DNA of 54,423 bases from an uncultured Coriobacteriaceae bacterium (GTDB lineage: Bacteria; Actinomycetota; Coriobacteriia; Coriobacteriales; Atopobiaceae): contig CADCHF010000010.1 in NCBI GenBank assembly GCA_902801175.1, positions 1 through 54,423 of the forward strand. Direction: 5' to 3'. The notes below the pieces were generated by a model. The model saw only the letters and a program-made list of their open reading frames with translations, did no database searches and was not told the origin of the DNA. Position 1 is the stretch's first letter. The number at the start of each line of letters is the position of its first letter. The translations under genes and the position numbers were made by a program. Below are positions 44,264 to 53,388 of this stretch, one piece after another.

Positions 44264-44767
44264 TCATGCCCCCTCTCGCGTGATGTCGGCAAATGTGGCC
44301 CCAATGAAGCTGGCAAGCTCATCGGGAGACACTCTCAGGCTCAAGCCTCTACGACCACCTGATATGCCAATATCGTCAAACAGCTGGGCGGTTTCGTCAA
44401 TAAGCGTTGGAAAGAGACGCTTCATGCCAACGGGCGAGCATCCTCCACGCACATATCCCGTAAGCGACTCGAGCTCGCGCATGGGCAGCATCGAGAGCGA
44501 CTTCTCCCCTGCTGCCGCAGCAGCCTTCTTGAGGTCGACCTCGAGCGCCACTGGAATACAGCACACCACGTGCGCCCCAGAGGGAGCAACGGTCACCAGC
44601 GTCTTAAAGGCAGTATCGGGATCTTCGCCGAGCGCTTCTGCCACATGAATGCCGTAGCCCGTAGCAATGCTCCCGTTGTCCTCGTACGTTTGGGCAACGT
44701 ACGCAACCCCACCGCGCTCAAGCTCGCGCATGGCGTTGGTCTTCGCAAGCTTCTCCTTACGTGCCAT
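44264..44767 (-). CDS. ybaK: YbaK-type aminoacyl-tRNA deacylase
   Basis: A 167-residue protein of the YbaK/EbsC family that hydrolyses mischarged Cys-tRNA-Pro. Typical blocks: FKTLVTVAPSGAHVVCCIPVALEVDLKKAA, LPMRELESLTGYVRGGCSPVGMK and DETAQLFDDIGISGGRRGLSLRVSPDEL. It begins 2 bases after the uvrA stop and is followed by murJ, so it is co-transcribed with both. Confidence 0.92.
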   Translation of the reverse strand: MARKEKLAKTNAMRELERGGVAYVAQTYEDNGSIATGYGIHVAEALGEDPDTAFKTLVTVAPSGAHVVCCIPVALEVDLKKAAAAAGEKSLSMLPMRELESLTGYVRGGCSPVGMKRLFPTLIDETAQLFDDIGISGGRRGLSLRVSPDELASFIGATFADITREGA

Positions 44768-44769
44768 AG

Positions 44770-47640
44770 CTAGCTCTCCTGACGCGCGCGGTCGCGCTCG
44801 AGGACGCGACCAAGGTAACGGCCCGTGTAGCTCTCGGGCACCTTGGCCACCTGTTCGGGCGTGCCATAGGCAACCACCGTGCCACCGCCTTCGCCACCTT
44901 CGGGGCCAAGGTCAATGATGCGGTCGGCCATCTTGATGACGTCGAGGTTGTGCTCAATGACCAGCACCGTGTTGCCAGCATCGACAAGCTTGTCGAGCAC
45001 CTCCACAAGCTGACGCACGTCATCAAAGTGCAGGCCCGTGGTGGGCTCGTCCAGGATGTAGAAGGTCTTGCCCGTCTGCTGTCGGTGCAGCTCCTTGGCC
45101 AGCTTGACACGCTGTGCCTCGCCACCCGAGAGCGTGGTCGCCGGCTGACCCAGGTGCACATAGCCCAGACCCACGTCGTGCAGGGTCTCGAGTTTGCGCT
45201 TGATGCGCGGGATGTTGGCAAAGAAGGCCAGGGCCTCGGTCACCGTCATGTCGAGCACGTCGGCAATGGTCTTGCCATGGTAGGTGACCTCGAGCGTCTC
45301 GCGGTTGTAGCGCTTGCCGTGGCACACCTCGCAGGGCACGTAGATGTCGGGCAAGAAGTTCATCTCGATCTTGATCTGACCGTCGCCCTTGCAGGCCTCG
45401 CAGCGACCACCTGGCACATTGAACGAGAAGCGGCCAGGGCTGTAGCCACGCGCGCGACTCTCGGGAGTGCTCGAGAAGAGCTGGCGCAGGTCGTCCCAAA
45501 GGCCAATGTAGGTTGCGGGGTTGGAGCGCGGCGTGCGCCCAATGGGGCTCTGGTCGATGTCGATGACCTTATCGATCTTGTCGATGCCGTCAAGCTTTTT
45601 GTAGGGTCCAACCATGCGCTTTGAGCGATGCACGGCATTGGTGAGCGCCGGGGCAATGGTGTCGGTCACAAGCGAGCTCTTGCCCGAGCCGCTCACACCC
45701 GTCACCACGGTAAAGGTGCCAAACTCCACCTTTGCGTTCACGCTCTTGAGGTTGTTGGCAGTGGCGCCCGTGATCTTGAGTGCCCCACGCCTGGGGTTGC
45801 GCCGCTTGACGGGAATGCTGATCATGCGCCTGCCAGTAAGGTAGGCACCCGTAAGCGAGTCGGGATTGCGCTCGATTTCGGCAGGAGTACCTGCGGCAAC
45901 AATGTCGCCACCCATCTCGCCTGCGCCAGGACCCATGTCAATGACGTAGTCGGCCGCACGGATGGTGTCCTCGTCGTGCTCGACGACGATCACGGTGTTG
46001 CCCTGGTCGCGCAGACGCCGCAGCGTGTCAATGAGGCGGTCGTTGTCGCGTTGGTGCAGGCCAATGGAGGGCTCGTCCAAGATGTAGAGAACACCCATGA
46101 GACCAGCGCCAATCTGCGTTGCCAGGCGGATGCGCTGCGCCTCGCCGCCAGAGAGGGTGGCTGCCGCACGGCTCAGCGTGAGGTAGTCAAGACCCACGTT
46201 GACCATGAAGCGCAGGCGGGCAACGATCTCTTTCACGATGGCTGCGCCAATGAGGTGCTGACGCTCGGTCATTTGCAAATGCTCAAAGAAGTCGAGGCTC
46301 GCACGGCACGAGAGGTCGCAGACCTCCTGAATGTTCTTGTCCCCCACCGTCACGGCAAGGTACTCGGGCTTGAGGCGCGCACCATGACACGTGGGACACG
46401 GAACCTCGCGAATGTACTTCTCGAGGTGCGTCCTCATTGTGTCGGACGTGGTCTCTTGGTACTTCTCAAAAAGGATTGAGCGCACGCCGGAGTACTTGGT
46501 AAACCAGTGCGTGTCACGGCCATCGCGCGTATGGTAGTCCACGCGAATCTTGGTGTTGCCAAGGCCATCGAGCAGGGCGTCCTGCGCCTTTTTGGGAAGG
46601 TCCTTCCATGGGGTCTCGTCCGACACGCCCATATGAGCGCACACCGCGGAGAAGATCTGCGGATAGTAGTTTGAGCGGTCGAAAAGACTGCCAAAGACAC
46701 CCTCCGAGACCGAAAGCGTTGGGTCCTCGATGATGGCACTCGCATCCACGATGCGCCTCGTGCCAATGCCGTCGCAGTCGGGGCAGGCGCCATAGGGAGC
46801 GTTGAACGAGAAGTCACGGGGCTGGAGGTCGTCAATGGAGTGCCCGTGCTCGGGGCAGGCCAGTGCGAGCGAGTACTGCAGCAGCTCCTCTGGCTCCTGC
46901 TCGGGATTGTCGCGTCCCTCGAGCAGGTAGAATCCCACACGGCCCGAGGCAATGCGCGTGGCCGTCTCGACGGCCTCGGCAATGCGACCGAGCGAGTTCT
47001 CACGCACGACCACGCGGTCGACCACGACCTCGATGGTGTGCTTGAACTTCTTGTCGAGCTTGATCTCGTCGCCGCCAAGGTCACGTACCTCGCCGTCGAT
47101 TCGCACACGGCTAAAGCCCTCATGCGAGAGGTCCTCAAAGAGCTTGGTGAACTCGCCCTTGCGACCTAGCACCACGGGAGCCAGCACAAGCGCACGACGC
47201 CCCTGCGCGTGGGCCAGCACCTTGTCGGCCACCTGGTCGGTGGTCTGGCGCTCGATCACGCGCCCGCACTCCGGGCAGTGCGGCGTGCCGATACGCGCGT
47301 ACAGAAGGCGTAGGTAGTCGTAGATTTCGGTAACCGTGCCCACCGTGGAGCGAGGGTTGCGGCTCGTTGTCTTTTGGTCGATGGAGACCGCTGGCGAAAG
47401 GCCATCGATGGAGTCAAGATCGGGCTTGTCCATCTGACCCAGGAACATGCGCGCATAGCTGGAGAGGCTCTCCACATAGCGGCGTTGTCCCTCGGCATAG
47501 ATAGTGTCAAAGGCCAAGCTCGACTTGCCCGAGCCAGAGAGGCCGGTAATCACCACAAGCTTGTCACGCGGAATCTTGACGTCGATGTCGCGCAGGTTGT
47601 GCTCACGTGCGCCGCGAATGACGATTGAGTCTGATGCCAT
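44770..47640 (-). CDS. uvrA: Excinuclease ABC subunit A
   Basis: A 956-residue DNA damage-recognition ATPase. It has two ABC modules with Walker [11 protein letters not shown] near the N-terminus and [10 protein letters not shown] in the second half, zinc-binding cysteines in [20 protein letters not shown] and [14 protein letters not shown]...[10 protein letters not shown], and [16 protein letters not shown] / [15 protein letters not shown] signatures. ATG 47640 has AAAGGAG 8 bases upstream; the 14-codon longer frame is unsupported. A LexA-type box is 61 bases upstream. Confidence 0.98.
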   Translation of the reverse strand: MASDSIVIRGAREHNLRDIDVKIPRDKLVVITGLSGSGKSSLAFDTIYAEGQRRYVESLSSYARMFLGQMDKPDLDSIDGLSPAVSIDQKTTSRNPRSTVGTVTEIYDYLRLLYARIGTPHCPECGRVIERQTTDQVADKVLAHAQGRRALVLAPVVLGRKGEFTKLFEDLSHEGFSRVRIDGEVRDLGGDEIKLDKKFKHTIEVVVDRVVVRENSLGRIAEAVETATRIASGRVGFYLLEGRDNPEQEPEELLQYSLALACPEHGHSIDDLQPRDFSFNAPYGACPDCDGIGTRRIVDASAIIEDPTLSVSEGVFGSLFDRSNYYPQIFSAVCAHMGVSDETPWKDLPKKAQDALLDGLGNTKIRVDYHTRDGRDTHWFTKYSGVRSILFEKYQETTSDTMRTHLEKYIREVPCPTCHGARLKPEYLAVTVGDKNIQEVCDLSCRASLDFFEHLQMTERQHLIGAAIVKEIVARLRFMVNVGLDYLTLSRAAATLSGGEAQRIRLATQIGAGLMGVLYILDEPSIGLHQRDNDRLIDTLRRLRDQGNTVIVVEHDEDTIRAADYVIDMGPGAGEMGGDIVAAGTPAEIERNPDSLTGAYLTGRRMISIPVKRRNPRRGALKITGATANNLKSVNAKVEFGTFTVVTGVSGSGKSSLVTDTIAPALTNAVHRSKRMVGPYKKLDGIDKIDKVIDIDQSPIGRTPRSNPATYIGLWDDLRQLFSSTPESRARGYSPGRFSFNVPGGRCEACKGDGQIKIEMNFLPDIYVPCEVCHGKRYNRETLEVTYHGKTIADVLDMTVTEALAFFANIPRIKRKLETLHDVGLGYVHLGQPATTLSGGEAQRVKLAKELHRQQTGKTFYILDEPTTGLHFDDVRQLVEVLDKLVDAGNTVLVIEHNLDVIKMADRIIDLGPEGGEGGGTVVAYGTPEQVAKVPESYTGRYLGRVLERDRARQES

Positions 47641-47700
47641 GGACGAGCTCCTTTCCCACCAGTGATTATGGGTAGCTTTCAAGTCTACCGCTGCAAAGTA

Positions 47701-47714
47701 AGAACACGTGTTCT
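47701..47714 (-). promoter_or_regulatory. SOS box (LexA site) before uvrA
   Basis: AGAACACGTGTTCT is a 14-bp perfect palindrome that matches the Gram-positive/actinobacterial LexA core GAAC-N4-GTTC. Its location about 60 bases upstream of uvrA, a classic SOS gene, supports the call. This implies a LexA/RecA-type SOS response. Confidence 0.8.
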
Positions 47715-47889
47715 CACAACCAGAATCACACGGAGGTCACAACCTGTTCGACCATCAATGGCGGTCGTCCAGACCAGCGTCTGGACGAGACCCCGAGAAG
47801 GGCGATCAGCTGCGCGACGTCCCCCGCCGCGACGCATGAGGGCGCGCCCAAGGCGCCCGTCGCCATATAGCCTGTTCGCTTTAGGAGCA

Positions 47890-48684
47890 CTAGCGAACAG
47901 GGACGGCCTCACCCACATCATCTGCGGTCGCGATGCGCTGCGTAGACTTGTTGAGCTCGGCGTCGTAGCAGAGCACGTTAATGCGACCAGAACGCTCGGT
48001 GGTGCCATCGATGTAGTAGTGGCTGGCGTGGTCCCAAAAGACTCCCTCGGCACACGGCTCAACGCCTAGGCCCCGCCCCATCGCCGCATGCGACGTCTCC
48101 CACGCGTTGACGTGGCCCGCAATGACATCCTTCTCAAAGGTCCCAAAGCTGGGAGGGAACTTCTCGCTGAAGTAACGGTTGTCGCTTCCCCAGCGCCACC
48201 AATCGCCAGCTTCCTCGTCCACGCCGGCATGTACGAGCACCTGTCGCTCGTTCTCGCAGTAAGGCGTCCTTCCACAGACCCTCAGCCAGCCCAGGAGGCT
48301 GCTGTCTAGCTCAAACTCACCGTCTTCCACGCGGTCGAGCAGCATCCACTCGTGGTTGCCGAGCAGGACGGTCACCTTGCCAGGGTTGGCCTCCGCATAG
48401 GCGCGCACAAACTCCAGCGACTCGACGCAACGCGCAACCCATGCGTCGCCACTAAGGCCGTTCTCGATGGCGCCGAAGCCCGTCCTGCCATGGGGCACGT
48501 AGTCGCCCAACAGATAGAGATGTGCGTCACCAGAGAGGTCGACGGCGCTCAAAGCCCGTCCAAACACATCGAGGCATCCGTGAGGATCCGAGATGGCATA
48601 GGTATGGCGATGCATAGGATCAAGCTTGCCTTCGCTCGACGCCGCCCGCCCAACGCAGCGCGCTCTTGGAAGCGAGACGGGCAT
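47890..48684 (-). CDS. Metallophosphatase, serine/threonine phosphatase type
   Basis: A 264-residue calcineurin-like phosphoesterase. Motifs in order: AISDPHGCLDVF (D-x-H), YLLGDYVPHG (G-D-x-x-x-x-G variant), VTVLLGNHEWML (GNHE), LVHAGVD and VIAGHVNAWETS (GH). It most resembles bacteriophage lambda-type or ApaH/PrpA-like enzymes; the target is unknown. ATG 48684 has GAGGGAG 5-6 bases upstream; ATG 48615, nearer to the domain, is weaker. A CCTGTTCGCT/AGCGAACAGG inverted repeat (47871-47880, 47892-47901) straddles its stop codon. Confidence 0.88.
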   Translation of the reverse strand: MPVSLPRARCVGRAASSEGKLDPMHRHTYAISDPHGCLDVFGRALSAVDLSGDAHLYLLGDYVPHGRTGFGAIENGLSGDAWVARCVESLEFVRAYAEANPGKVTVLLGNHEWMLLDRVEDGEFELDSSLLGWLRVCGRTPYCENERQVLVHAGVDEEAGDWWRWGSDNRYFSEKFPPSFGTFEKDVIAGHVNAWETSHAAMGRGLGVEPCAEGVFWDHASHYYIDGTTERSGRINVLCYDAELNKSTQRIATADDVGEAVPVR

Positions 48685-48738
48685 ATGCACTCCCTCTATC
48701 AGATACGCATCTTCGCGCAAGAAGCTCGGGATGGAAAG

Positions 48739-48848
48739 GCCGAGGGCCAACCTCCTACTGGCGTAAGGCGACCCCCGGCCAAGAACTGCGATGCCTTGAG
48801 ACCGAGCCTCGGCACCACCCGACGGAAGTCCGTCGGAGGCTTTTTGTG
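48739..48848 (+). ncRNA. Candidate small RNA with a strong plus-strand terminator
   Basis: GCCGAGG (48739-48745) can pair with CCTCGGC (48807-48813), and CCGACGGA/TCCGTCGG (about 48820-48836) is followed by GGC and a T5 run, an intrinsic terminator on the plus strand. No plus-strand gene precedes it, so it must end either a small RNA starting in or before this spacer or a transcript antisense to the phosphatase gene. No clear promoter was found. It was compared with SRP RNA and common riboswitches by eye and not recognised. Confidence 0.35.
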
Positions 48849-49076
48849 GGTGGGGCAAATAGTGTTGCCAGTAGCTGTTACGGAATCCCCAAAGAGTCTG
48901 CCTGCATAAACTGCATCTCACAACAGGGCGACTAACAGGACTACAAACACAACGGACAACGCCAACGGCAAAACGCCAACTCTTTTGCAATGCAAAAGAT
49001 GGAGCGACACACCACACGGAACGTGCAGGGTTTCATCACCCGGGCGGAAGCTTGGGCCTCCGCCCGGCGCCATGCG
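48849..49076. other. Spacer with terminator-like hairpin of the coiled-coil gene
   Basis: No ORF is supported. Near the right end CCGGGCGGA (49041-49049) pairs with TCCGCCCGG (49060-49068), just past the stop of the 49077 gene, but without a T tract on the minus strand. Confidence 0.4.
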
Positions 49077-49607
49077 CTAGACCTCGACCTCAAAGCTCGT
49101 AGTCTGGTTGCTGTAGTCGATTGCGCTCTGGAGATCGACAATGCGCCGGTAGATCTCTTGGTAGTCGCGTTCGGCCTGGTCGACGTCGTAGTTTGCGTAG
49201 ACGTACTCAACGACGTCGCGCTGCTGCTCGCCGCAGCGGCGACCATAGTTCAGGTCATAGCTGTCATAGCGCTCCTTCTGCTGGCGATTGCGCATGCCAT
49301 CGAGGGTGCGCCGCTCTGCGGAGAGCTGTGCGAGCTCAATGAGCGCCTCGTCAACCGTCATGCCAAACTCGGACAGCACGGACGTCACGTTATGCGCGTG
49401 CAGCGCATGGCGAACCTTGCGAACAAGCTCGTCAATCTCGGCGATGCGCTTGCGGGTAGCAACGTAATCGTAGACCGGAACCTCGGGCTCCTCCTCAGCC
49501 GCAGCCATATAGGTGCTGCGCTTGCTCTCCTTTTGCAGGAGATTCTCCTTTTCGTCCTCCAAAACGCGAATGTACTTCGTTGCGGTCGCGGGGCTAAAGG
49601 TCTTCAT
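49077..49607 (-). CDS. Coiled-coil protein resembling the DIP1984/septicolysin family
   Basis: A 176-residue, highly charged helical protein. The order of helices and the block RIAEIDELVRKVRHALHAHNVTS, followed by AERRTLDGM and ERDYQEIYRRIVDLQSAIDYSNQTT, recalls DIP1984-type proteins of unknown function. ATG 49607 has TTGGAG 6 bases upstream; the 16-codon longer frame is not supported. No signal peptide or membrane segment. The family resemblance is by eye and moderate. Confidence 0.65.
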   Translation of the reverse strand: MKTFSPATATKYIRVLEDEKENLLQKESKRSTYMAAAEEEPEVPVYDYVATRKRIAEIDELVRKVRHALHAHNVTSVLSEFGMTVDEALIELAQLSAERRTLDGMRNRQQKERYDSYDLNYGRRCGEQQRDVVEYVYANYDVDQAERDYQEIYRRIVDLQSAIDYSNQTTSFEVEV

Positions 49608-49947
49608 TGGCACTCCAATTTGTGTTCGCGCTGCTGCGTCGCTTGACGGAAGCACTATCGCCTGTGCGAAAGTATCCTCGTAACCGTTGTGCCGTGTCTC
49701 CGGATACGGACGCGCGCTCCACGCCTCTTTTTTCTGGGAATACTATATCCCTTGGACCAACAACGCACACGTGTCGACAGGCTCATATCGCCTCAAGTTT
49801 TTGAGGTGACACCACGCAGGTGCAACCTTCTCGCATGCCGAAGCGAGATACATTCCCAATAACCTAGAACGCGGTCCCAAGGATTTGCCCGCGCAGGCGG
49901 CATATTTAAGCTCCCGACTGCGTATCGACGCCTCGTCCGGCCATCCG
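49608..49947. other. Spacer upstream of the coiled-coil gene
   Basis: Contains a short hairpin CCTCAAGTTTTTGAGG (49791-49806) and a TATAGT on the minus strand near 49746-49751 that may be the promoter of the coiled-coil gene. No ORF with a ribosome binding site was seen. Confidence 0.4.
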
Positions 49948-51144
49948 TTAGCGCCCCGTAAGCCGGTCGAGCTGGCTCAGGCGGTCGTTTACTCTGGCCG
50001 CAGCATCCTCCAAACGGCGCGCGGCATAGCTTGCCTTTGCCTCGGGCTCGTCGCTTTCGGGCCGCAGCTCCTGGCGCGAACCCAAGAGCAGCGTTGCAAC
50101 CAGGTCGTCCATCGCACGTGCAAACAGCTCGCGGTCAGCCTCGGGAGCCCGCCCAAGCGCCTCACGCATGGCCTGCGAGTTGGACGACCAGCGCTCGAGC
50201 AGCCCCGAGAACGAGGTCTCGCCCGTCACGTCCATCAGCCAGCACAGCAGCTCCGCAAAGCTCGAGCGCTGCTGTGGGCCCATCTCCTCAAGCCAGTCAT
50301 TCAGCCGCTGCGAGAGCCGCCAGGCGTCATAGGATAGCCCCTGCTCGCAAACAAAGTCGTCACCGCGCACTTCCCATGAGAAGGGGCTGTGCTGGAGAGG
50401 ACCAATCTCGGAGCTCCGCACGACAACAAAGCCGTCCTGGCTGCGCTCAAAGATCATGCCCACGAGCGACTCACGCGGCACGGTCTTCTCAAACGGCACG
50501 TCATCATGCCAGGTGGCGCTCGCACGCAGCTCGGGACTTGCGCCGGGACCGTCGTGCGAGAAGCACTTCTGCACGCGTGTTCGCACCGCACCGGACGCAT
50601 GGGCACAGGCATACGCCGCAAGGAGCCCGCCCTTCGAGTGGCCACCAACCCAGAGCGGCCCGTCAACGAGAAAGGCCACCTCCTCCAGATAGCTCACAGC
50701 ACGGTCCTCGGAGGGCACCGACGCAGCACAAGCGAGGCGAATGTTCTCCTTCCAGCCCAGCACGGTGTCGTCGGTGCCGCGGAAGGCAACGTAGGCACCT
50801 CCCCCGGGCAGCAGGAACGTTGTCGCAGAGAACTGGCGTCCTTCCTCCTCGCTCGAGTCGGCGGTATGCAGACAGGCCCCCACCCGGCCAAAGCGAGGCG
50901 AGGCGGCCACCGCCTGCACAAGCATCGAGGAGTTAGTCGTGTCGTGGAGCGACGCGATGAGCTTGGTACGCACGGACGCCTGACCCAGCTCCGCAAGCGG
51001 CACGCCATTGACCTCCCCCGCACCTTCCACGCACGAAAGCCGCAGATAGGCAAGCCAAGAGAACACGAGCGAATCAACTCGGGCGAGCGGCCGCTTCTCA
51101 AACGAGTCTTGCGCGGCAATCGCGTAGTGAACCATCTGAGCCAT
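49948..51144 (-). CDS. DUF2974-type lipase-like protein
   Basis: A 398-residue alpha/beta-hydrolase-like protein. The nucleophile elbow is GHSKGG (168-173, Ser170), preceded by the oxyanion-type block AYVAFRGTDDTVLGWKEN (118-134) that marks the DUF2974/Mbeg1-like family. A C-terminal region of about 150 residues is helical. There is no signal peptide, so it is probably cytosolic. ATG 51144 has GGGGAGAGG 6 bases upstream. It is downstream of the split zinc-ribbon gene and possibly co-transcribed. Substrate unknown. Confidence 0.8.
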   Translation of the reverse strand: MAQMVHYAIAAQDSFEKRPLARVDSLVFSWLAYLRLSCVEGAGEVNGVPLAELGQASVRTKLIASLHDTTNSSMLVQAVAASPRFGRVGACLHTADSSEEEGRQFSATTFLLPGGGAYVAFRGTDDTVLGWKENIRLACAASVPSEDRAVSYLEEVAFLVDGPLWVGGHSKGGLLAAYACAHASGAVRTRVQKCFSHDGPGASPELRASATWHDDVPFEKTVPRESLVGMIFERSQDGFVVVRSSEIGPLQHSPFSWEVRGDDFVCEQGLSYDAWRLSQRLNDWLEEMGPQQRSSFAELLCWLMDVTGETSFSGLLERWSSNSQAMREALGRAPEADRELFARAMDDLVATLLLGSRQELRPESDEPEAKASYAARRLEDAAARVNDRLSQLDRLTGR

Positions 51145-51174
51145 CTTGCCTCTCCCCCTGTCTGTCTCCGGCAA

Positions 51175-51618
51175 CTACTTGCCGGTCCTCAGTGCGTCCA
51201 GCGCCGTACGGTCGCCCGCGTCAACAAGCTCAATCTCCGTCGCACCGAGCTCCTCGAGGCTTGGTGCTTCCTCATCGGTATACTGGCCGATGGCCGTTGA
51301 GACAAGCTCGCTGCCAGAGATCATATGCTCAGTCAGATTAAGCCTCGAACCATAGTAGCCTGATTGCAGCAACGCGTGCCCATCGGCGTACGAACAGAGC
51401 ACCTCGCGGAAGGTATAGTAGCGCGTCGTCTCCCCCACCTGCACCGCGCTGCGCGTTGCCTCGTCGTAGACCATGACCTTGTAGAACCAGTCCGCGGGAT
51501 CGACCCACGCGGCAACCAGCAGCTCGGGCACGCCGTCTGCGGTCATATCGACCAGCGCATATCCGTACTTTGTTGCCGCAGCGGCACCAAAGTCGAGCGT
51601 GGCAACGCTGTCGAGCAC
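51175..51618 (-). pseudogene. 3' part of the zinc-ribbon protein gene, cut off by an amber codon
   Basis: These 147 codons continue in the same frame directly after TAG 51619-51621. The first codon after the stop happens to be GTG, but there is no ribosome binding site. The sequence (VLDSVATLDFGAAAATKYGYALVDMTADGVPELLVAAW...) looks like the usual C-terminal globular domain of such proteins, including an FG-GAP-like DxxxDGVPELL segment. It is most simply the end of the gene at 51619-52539, inactivated or dependent on readthrough. Confidence 0.75.
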
Positions 51619-52539
51619 CTAGGCGTAGGCGTCCGCAATCGCACCCATGCCCGCCGAGTCGCGTGCCGAGCGAGCTGCCTCGCCAAGAGATTCGGCCACG
51701 TCCGCGCGATCCTCGTCCTTGGAGGCCCAGTCGACCGCATCCGCAATCTGTTCGTCGGTCACGTCCGCGGGATCCAGTGGCTCAAGCACCAACGCGGGCG
51801 CGTCGACATCCTCCACATCGTCAGAGCCGCCCACGACCACCTCGGTCGTTGCCCCATCGTAGGCATACAGCGTACCGTCGCTCGCAATCGGCGAGCCGAG
51901 CGCCTCTACCGTATAAGTACCCGCCGGCAACTCGATCGTCGTTCCGTCAAGTCCCACAAAGGCGTCCTTCTGAAAGTCAGAGCTCCCCGACCCCGTCACA
52001 CGCACCGGCACACGCGATCCATCTGCATCGAGCTTCTCTGCCGAGATGCGCAGCACAAGCGGAGCGGTCTCAACCTCAGCAGGCTTCCCGCCCCCATTCG
52101 CACCCTTCCACGGACGCACCACCACGAGCATCACAGCGAGTCCCGCCACAAGGCCCACCAGACCTGCCAGCAGCAACGGGAGCATGCCAGAACGCTTGGC
52201 CTTTTCAGGCACCTGAGCACCAAAGGACGCAGCATCGGCCGGGGCAGCGCCATACGGCGCCTGCCCACCAGCCGCATCAAATGGCGCAGGCGCAGCCTCC
52301 GCCTCAGCCGGCACCTCTTGCGCCAACAGCCGTTCCGCCTGCTCGACCGTCTCCTGGTCGCTGTGCCAGCGCTCCTGCCAGCTTTCGGGCCTCTCAACAG
52401 GCTCCTCGTTCGACTCGCCTGCAGCCTTGCCTATCCCGAGGGCCGCAAGGTCCTCGGCCGTGGGCTGCTCGCCCCCACAGATGCCACAGAAGCGCGCACC
52501 CTCCCGAATCTGCCTGCCGCAATGAACGCAGATGGCCAT
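51619..52539 (-). CDS. Zinc-ribbon membrane protein, truncated by in-frame TAG
   Basis: A 306-residue product: N-terminal zinc ribbon with CVHC and CGIC (Cys4, 7, 18, 21), an Ala/Pro/Glu-rich linker, one transmembrane helix (about 118-140), and an extracellular beta-rich domain (LRISAEKLDADGSRVPVRV...GTTIELPAGTYTVEALG). It ends in a helical segment (AESLGEAARSARDSAGMGAIADAYA) immediately before TAG; the next 147 codons in frame complete a further domain. The full protein would be about 454 residues. GGGAGGGG lies 8 bases before ATG 52539. Confidence 0.8.
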   Translation of the reverse strand: MAICVHCGRQIREGARFCGICGGEQPTAEDLAALGIGKAAGESNEEPVERPESWQERWHSDQETVEQAERLLAQEVPAEAEAAPAPFDAAGGQAPYGAAPADAASFGAQVPEKAKRSGMLPLLLAGLVGLVAGLAVMLVVVRPWKGANGGGKPAEVETAPLVLRISAEKLDADGSRVPVRVTGSGSSDFQKDAFVGLDGTTIELPAGTYTVEALGSPIASDGTLYAYDGATTEVVVGGSDDVEDVDAPALVLEPLDPADVTDEQIADAVDWASKDEDRADVAESLGEAARSARDSAGMGAIADAYA

Positions 52540-52593
52540 GAAGAGACCCCTCCCACGCAAAGATCCGTTTATGCAATGGTACGCATCCGCTCG

Positions 52594-53049
52594 CTAGCGC
52601 TTGCGCCTCGTCCTTACCCACTGCACCAGCATGCACCCTAACACGCAGACGATGCAGAACACAAACAGCACCGCCCAAGCGGAAAAGACGTTGAAGCCAG
52701 ACCGGTCAAAGAGCGTGGCGTCAATCTCGGGGCGCAGCTTGGCAACCTTGTCCTCGGGCAGCGAACCAAGCTTATCCTCGCCCTGAGCATGAGCCCGTTA
52801 AGGCTCGCAATCGACCCCAGTGCCGACATGCCCCACCGGCAGTTGACGAACTTGGAGATGAGCTCCATTGCTCCCTTGAGCTCTATCACCACGCCCGAGA
52901 ACAGCAGCTGCGGCATGATGAGCATAGGCGCCATGGCCATGGCGTGCTCCGGGTTGTTGAACACCGACGGCACGAACAGCCGGATAGCCACACCGACCAC
53001 AGAAGTTGATGTTGTCGGGCTGCTGCGTATGACAATTGGGGCACTGCAT
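52594..53049 (-). pseudogene. Relic of a zinc-ribbon ABC-2 transporter
   Basis: The N-terminus is an intact zinc ribbon (MQCPNCHTQQPDNINFCGRCG) with a good ribosome binding site (GAGAGGAC). Around the second CxxC the frame shifts into a different reading frame that encodes the end of an ABC-2 permease (FVPSVFNNPEHAMAMAP, MPQLLFSGVVIELKG, SKFVNCRWGMSALGSIASLNGL). About 52785-52798 a second shift leads to a final part (DKLGSLPEDKVAKLRPEIDA, FSAWAVLFVFCIVCVLGCML) ending at TAG 52594. The whole ATPase and most of the permease are missing. I infer a large internal deletion plus a 1-base frameshift. Confidence 0.75.
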
Positions 53050-53388
53050 ATTGAAACGTCCTCTCTCTTGCGTTCGGCACGTTGCTTGACCATGAGGTTC
53101 GTCGCTTGCGGGCGGTACGATACCGTCACCATCACCATAGGGCTCATTAGATTCGTCTTGTTGCGCAATCTTTGCGGTACAAACGTAATAGTAAAATCCA
53201 ATGGAGCACTATAGTCCTTGCTGCAGAGACTGCATGGGTGCCTCACGCTGAGGAGGAGCCTGCGCGTGCCATATCCGCATCACAGACATCGCCACGTGCG
53301 CCTCGAGCGCACACGGCACGATTCCTTTGGGTAGAATCTAACACTGCATGCAAGTGTGCCCATTGGCACGTCTAGGAGAGGAAGCACC
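53050..53388. other. Divergent spacer between ABC relic and mrp
   Basis: Holds the promoter of mrp (TAGAAT near 53332-53337 as a possible -10) and that of the relic on the other strand. A small GTGCC/GGCAC hairpin (about 53356-53369) lies just before the mrp ribosome binding site. No further gene was seen. Confidence 0.4.

Noticed and set aside
48700..48848. SRP RNA or riboswitch in the spacer before the metallophosphatase
   Set aside because: The conserved SRP loop (GGAAGG...AGCAG) and known riboswitch cores were absent; kept only as an unnamed candidate RNA.
52638..53246. 202-codon ORF as an intact membrane protein
   Set aside because: Its N-terminal third is not protein-like and lies in promoter DNA; the middle is permease but the end is out of frame, so it is part of the relic.
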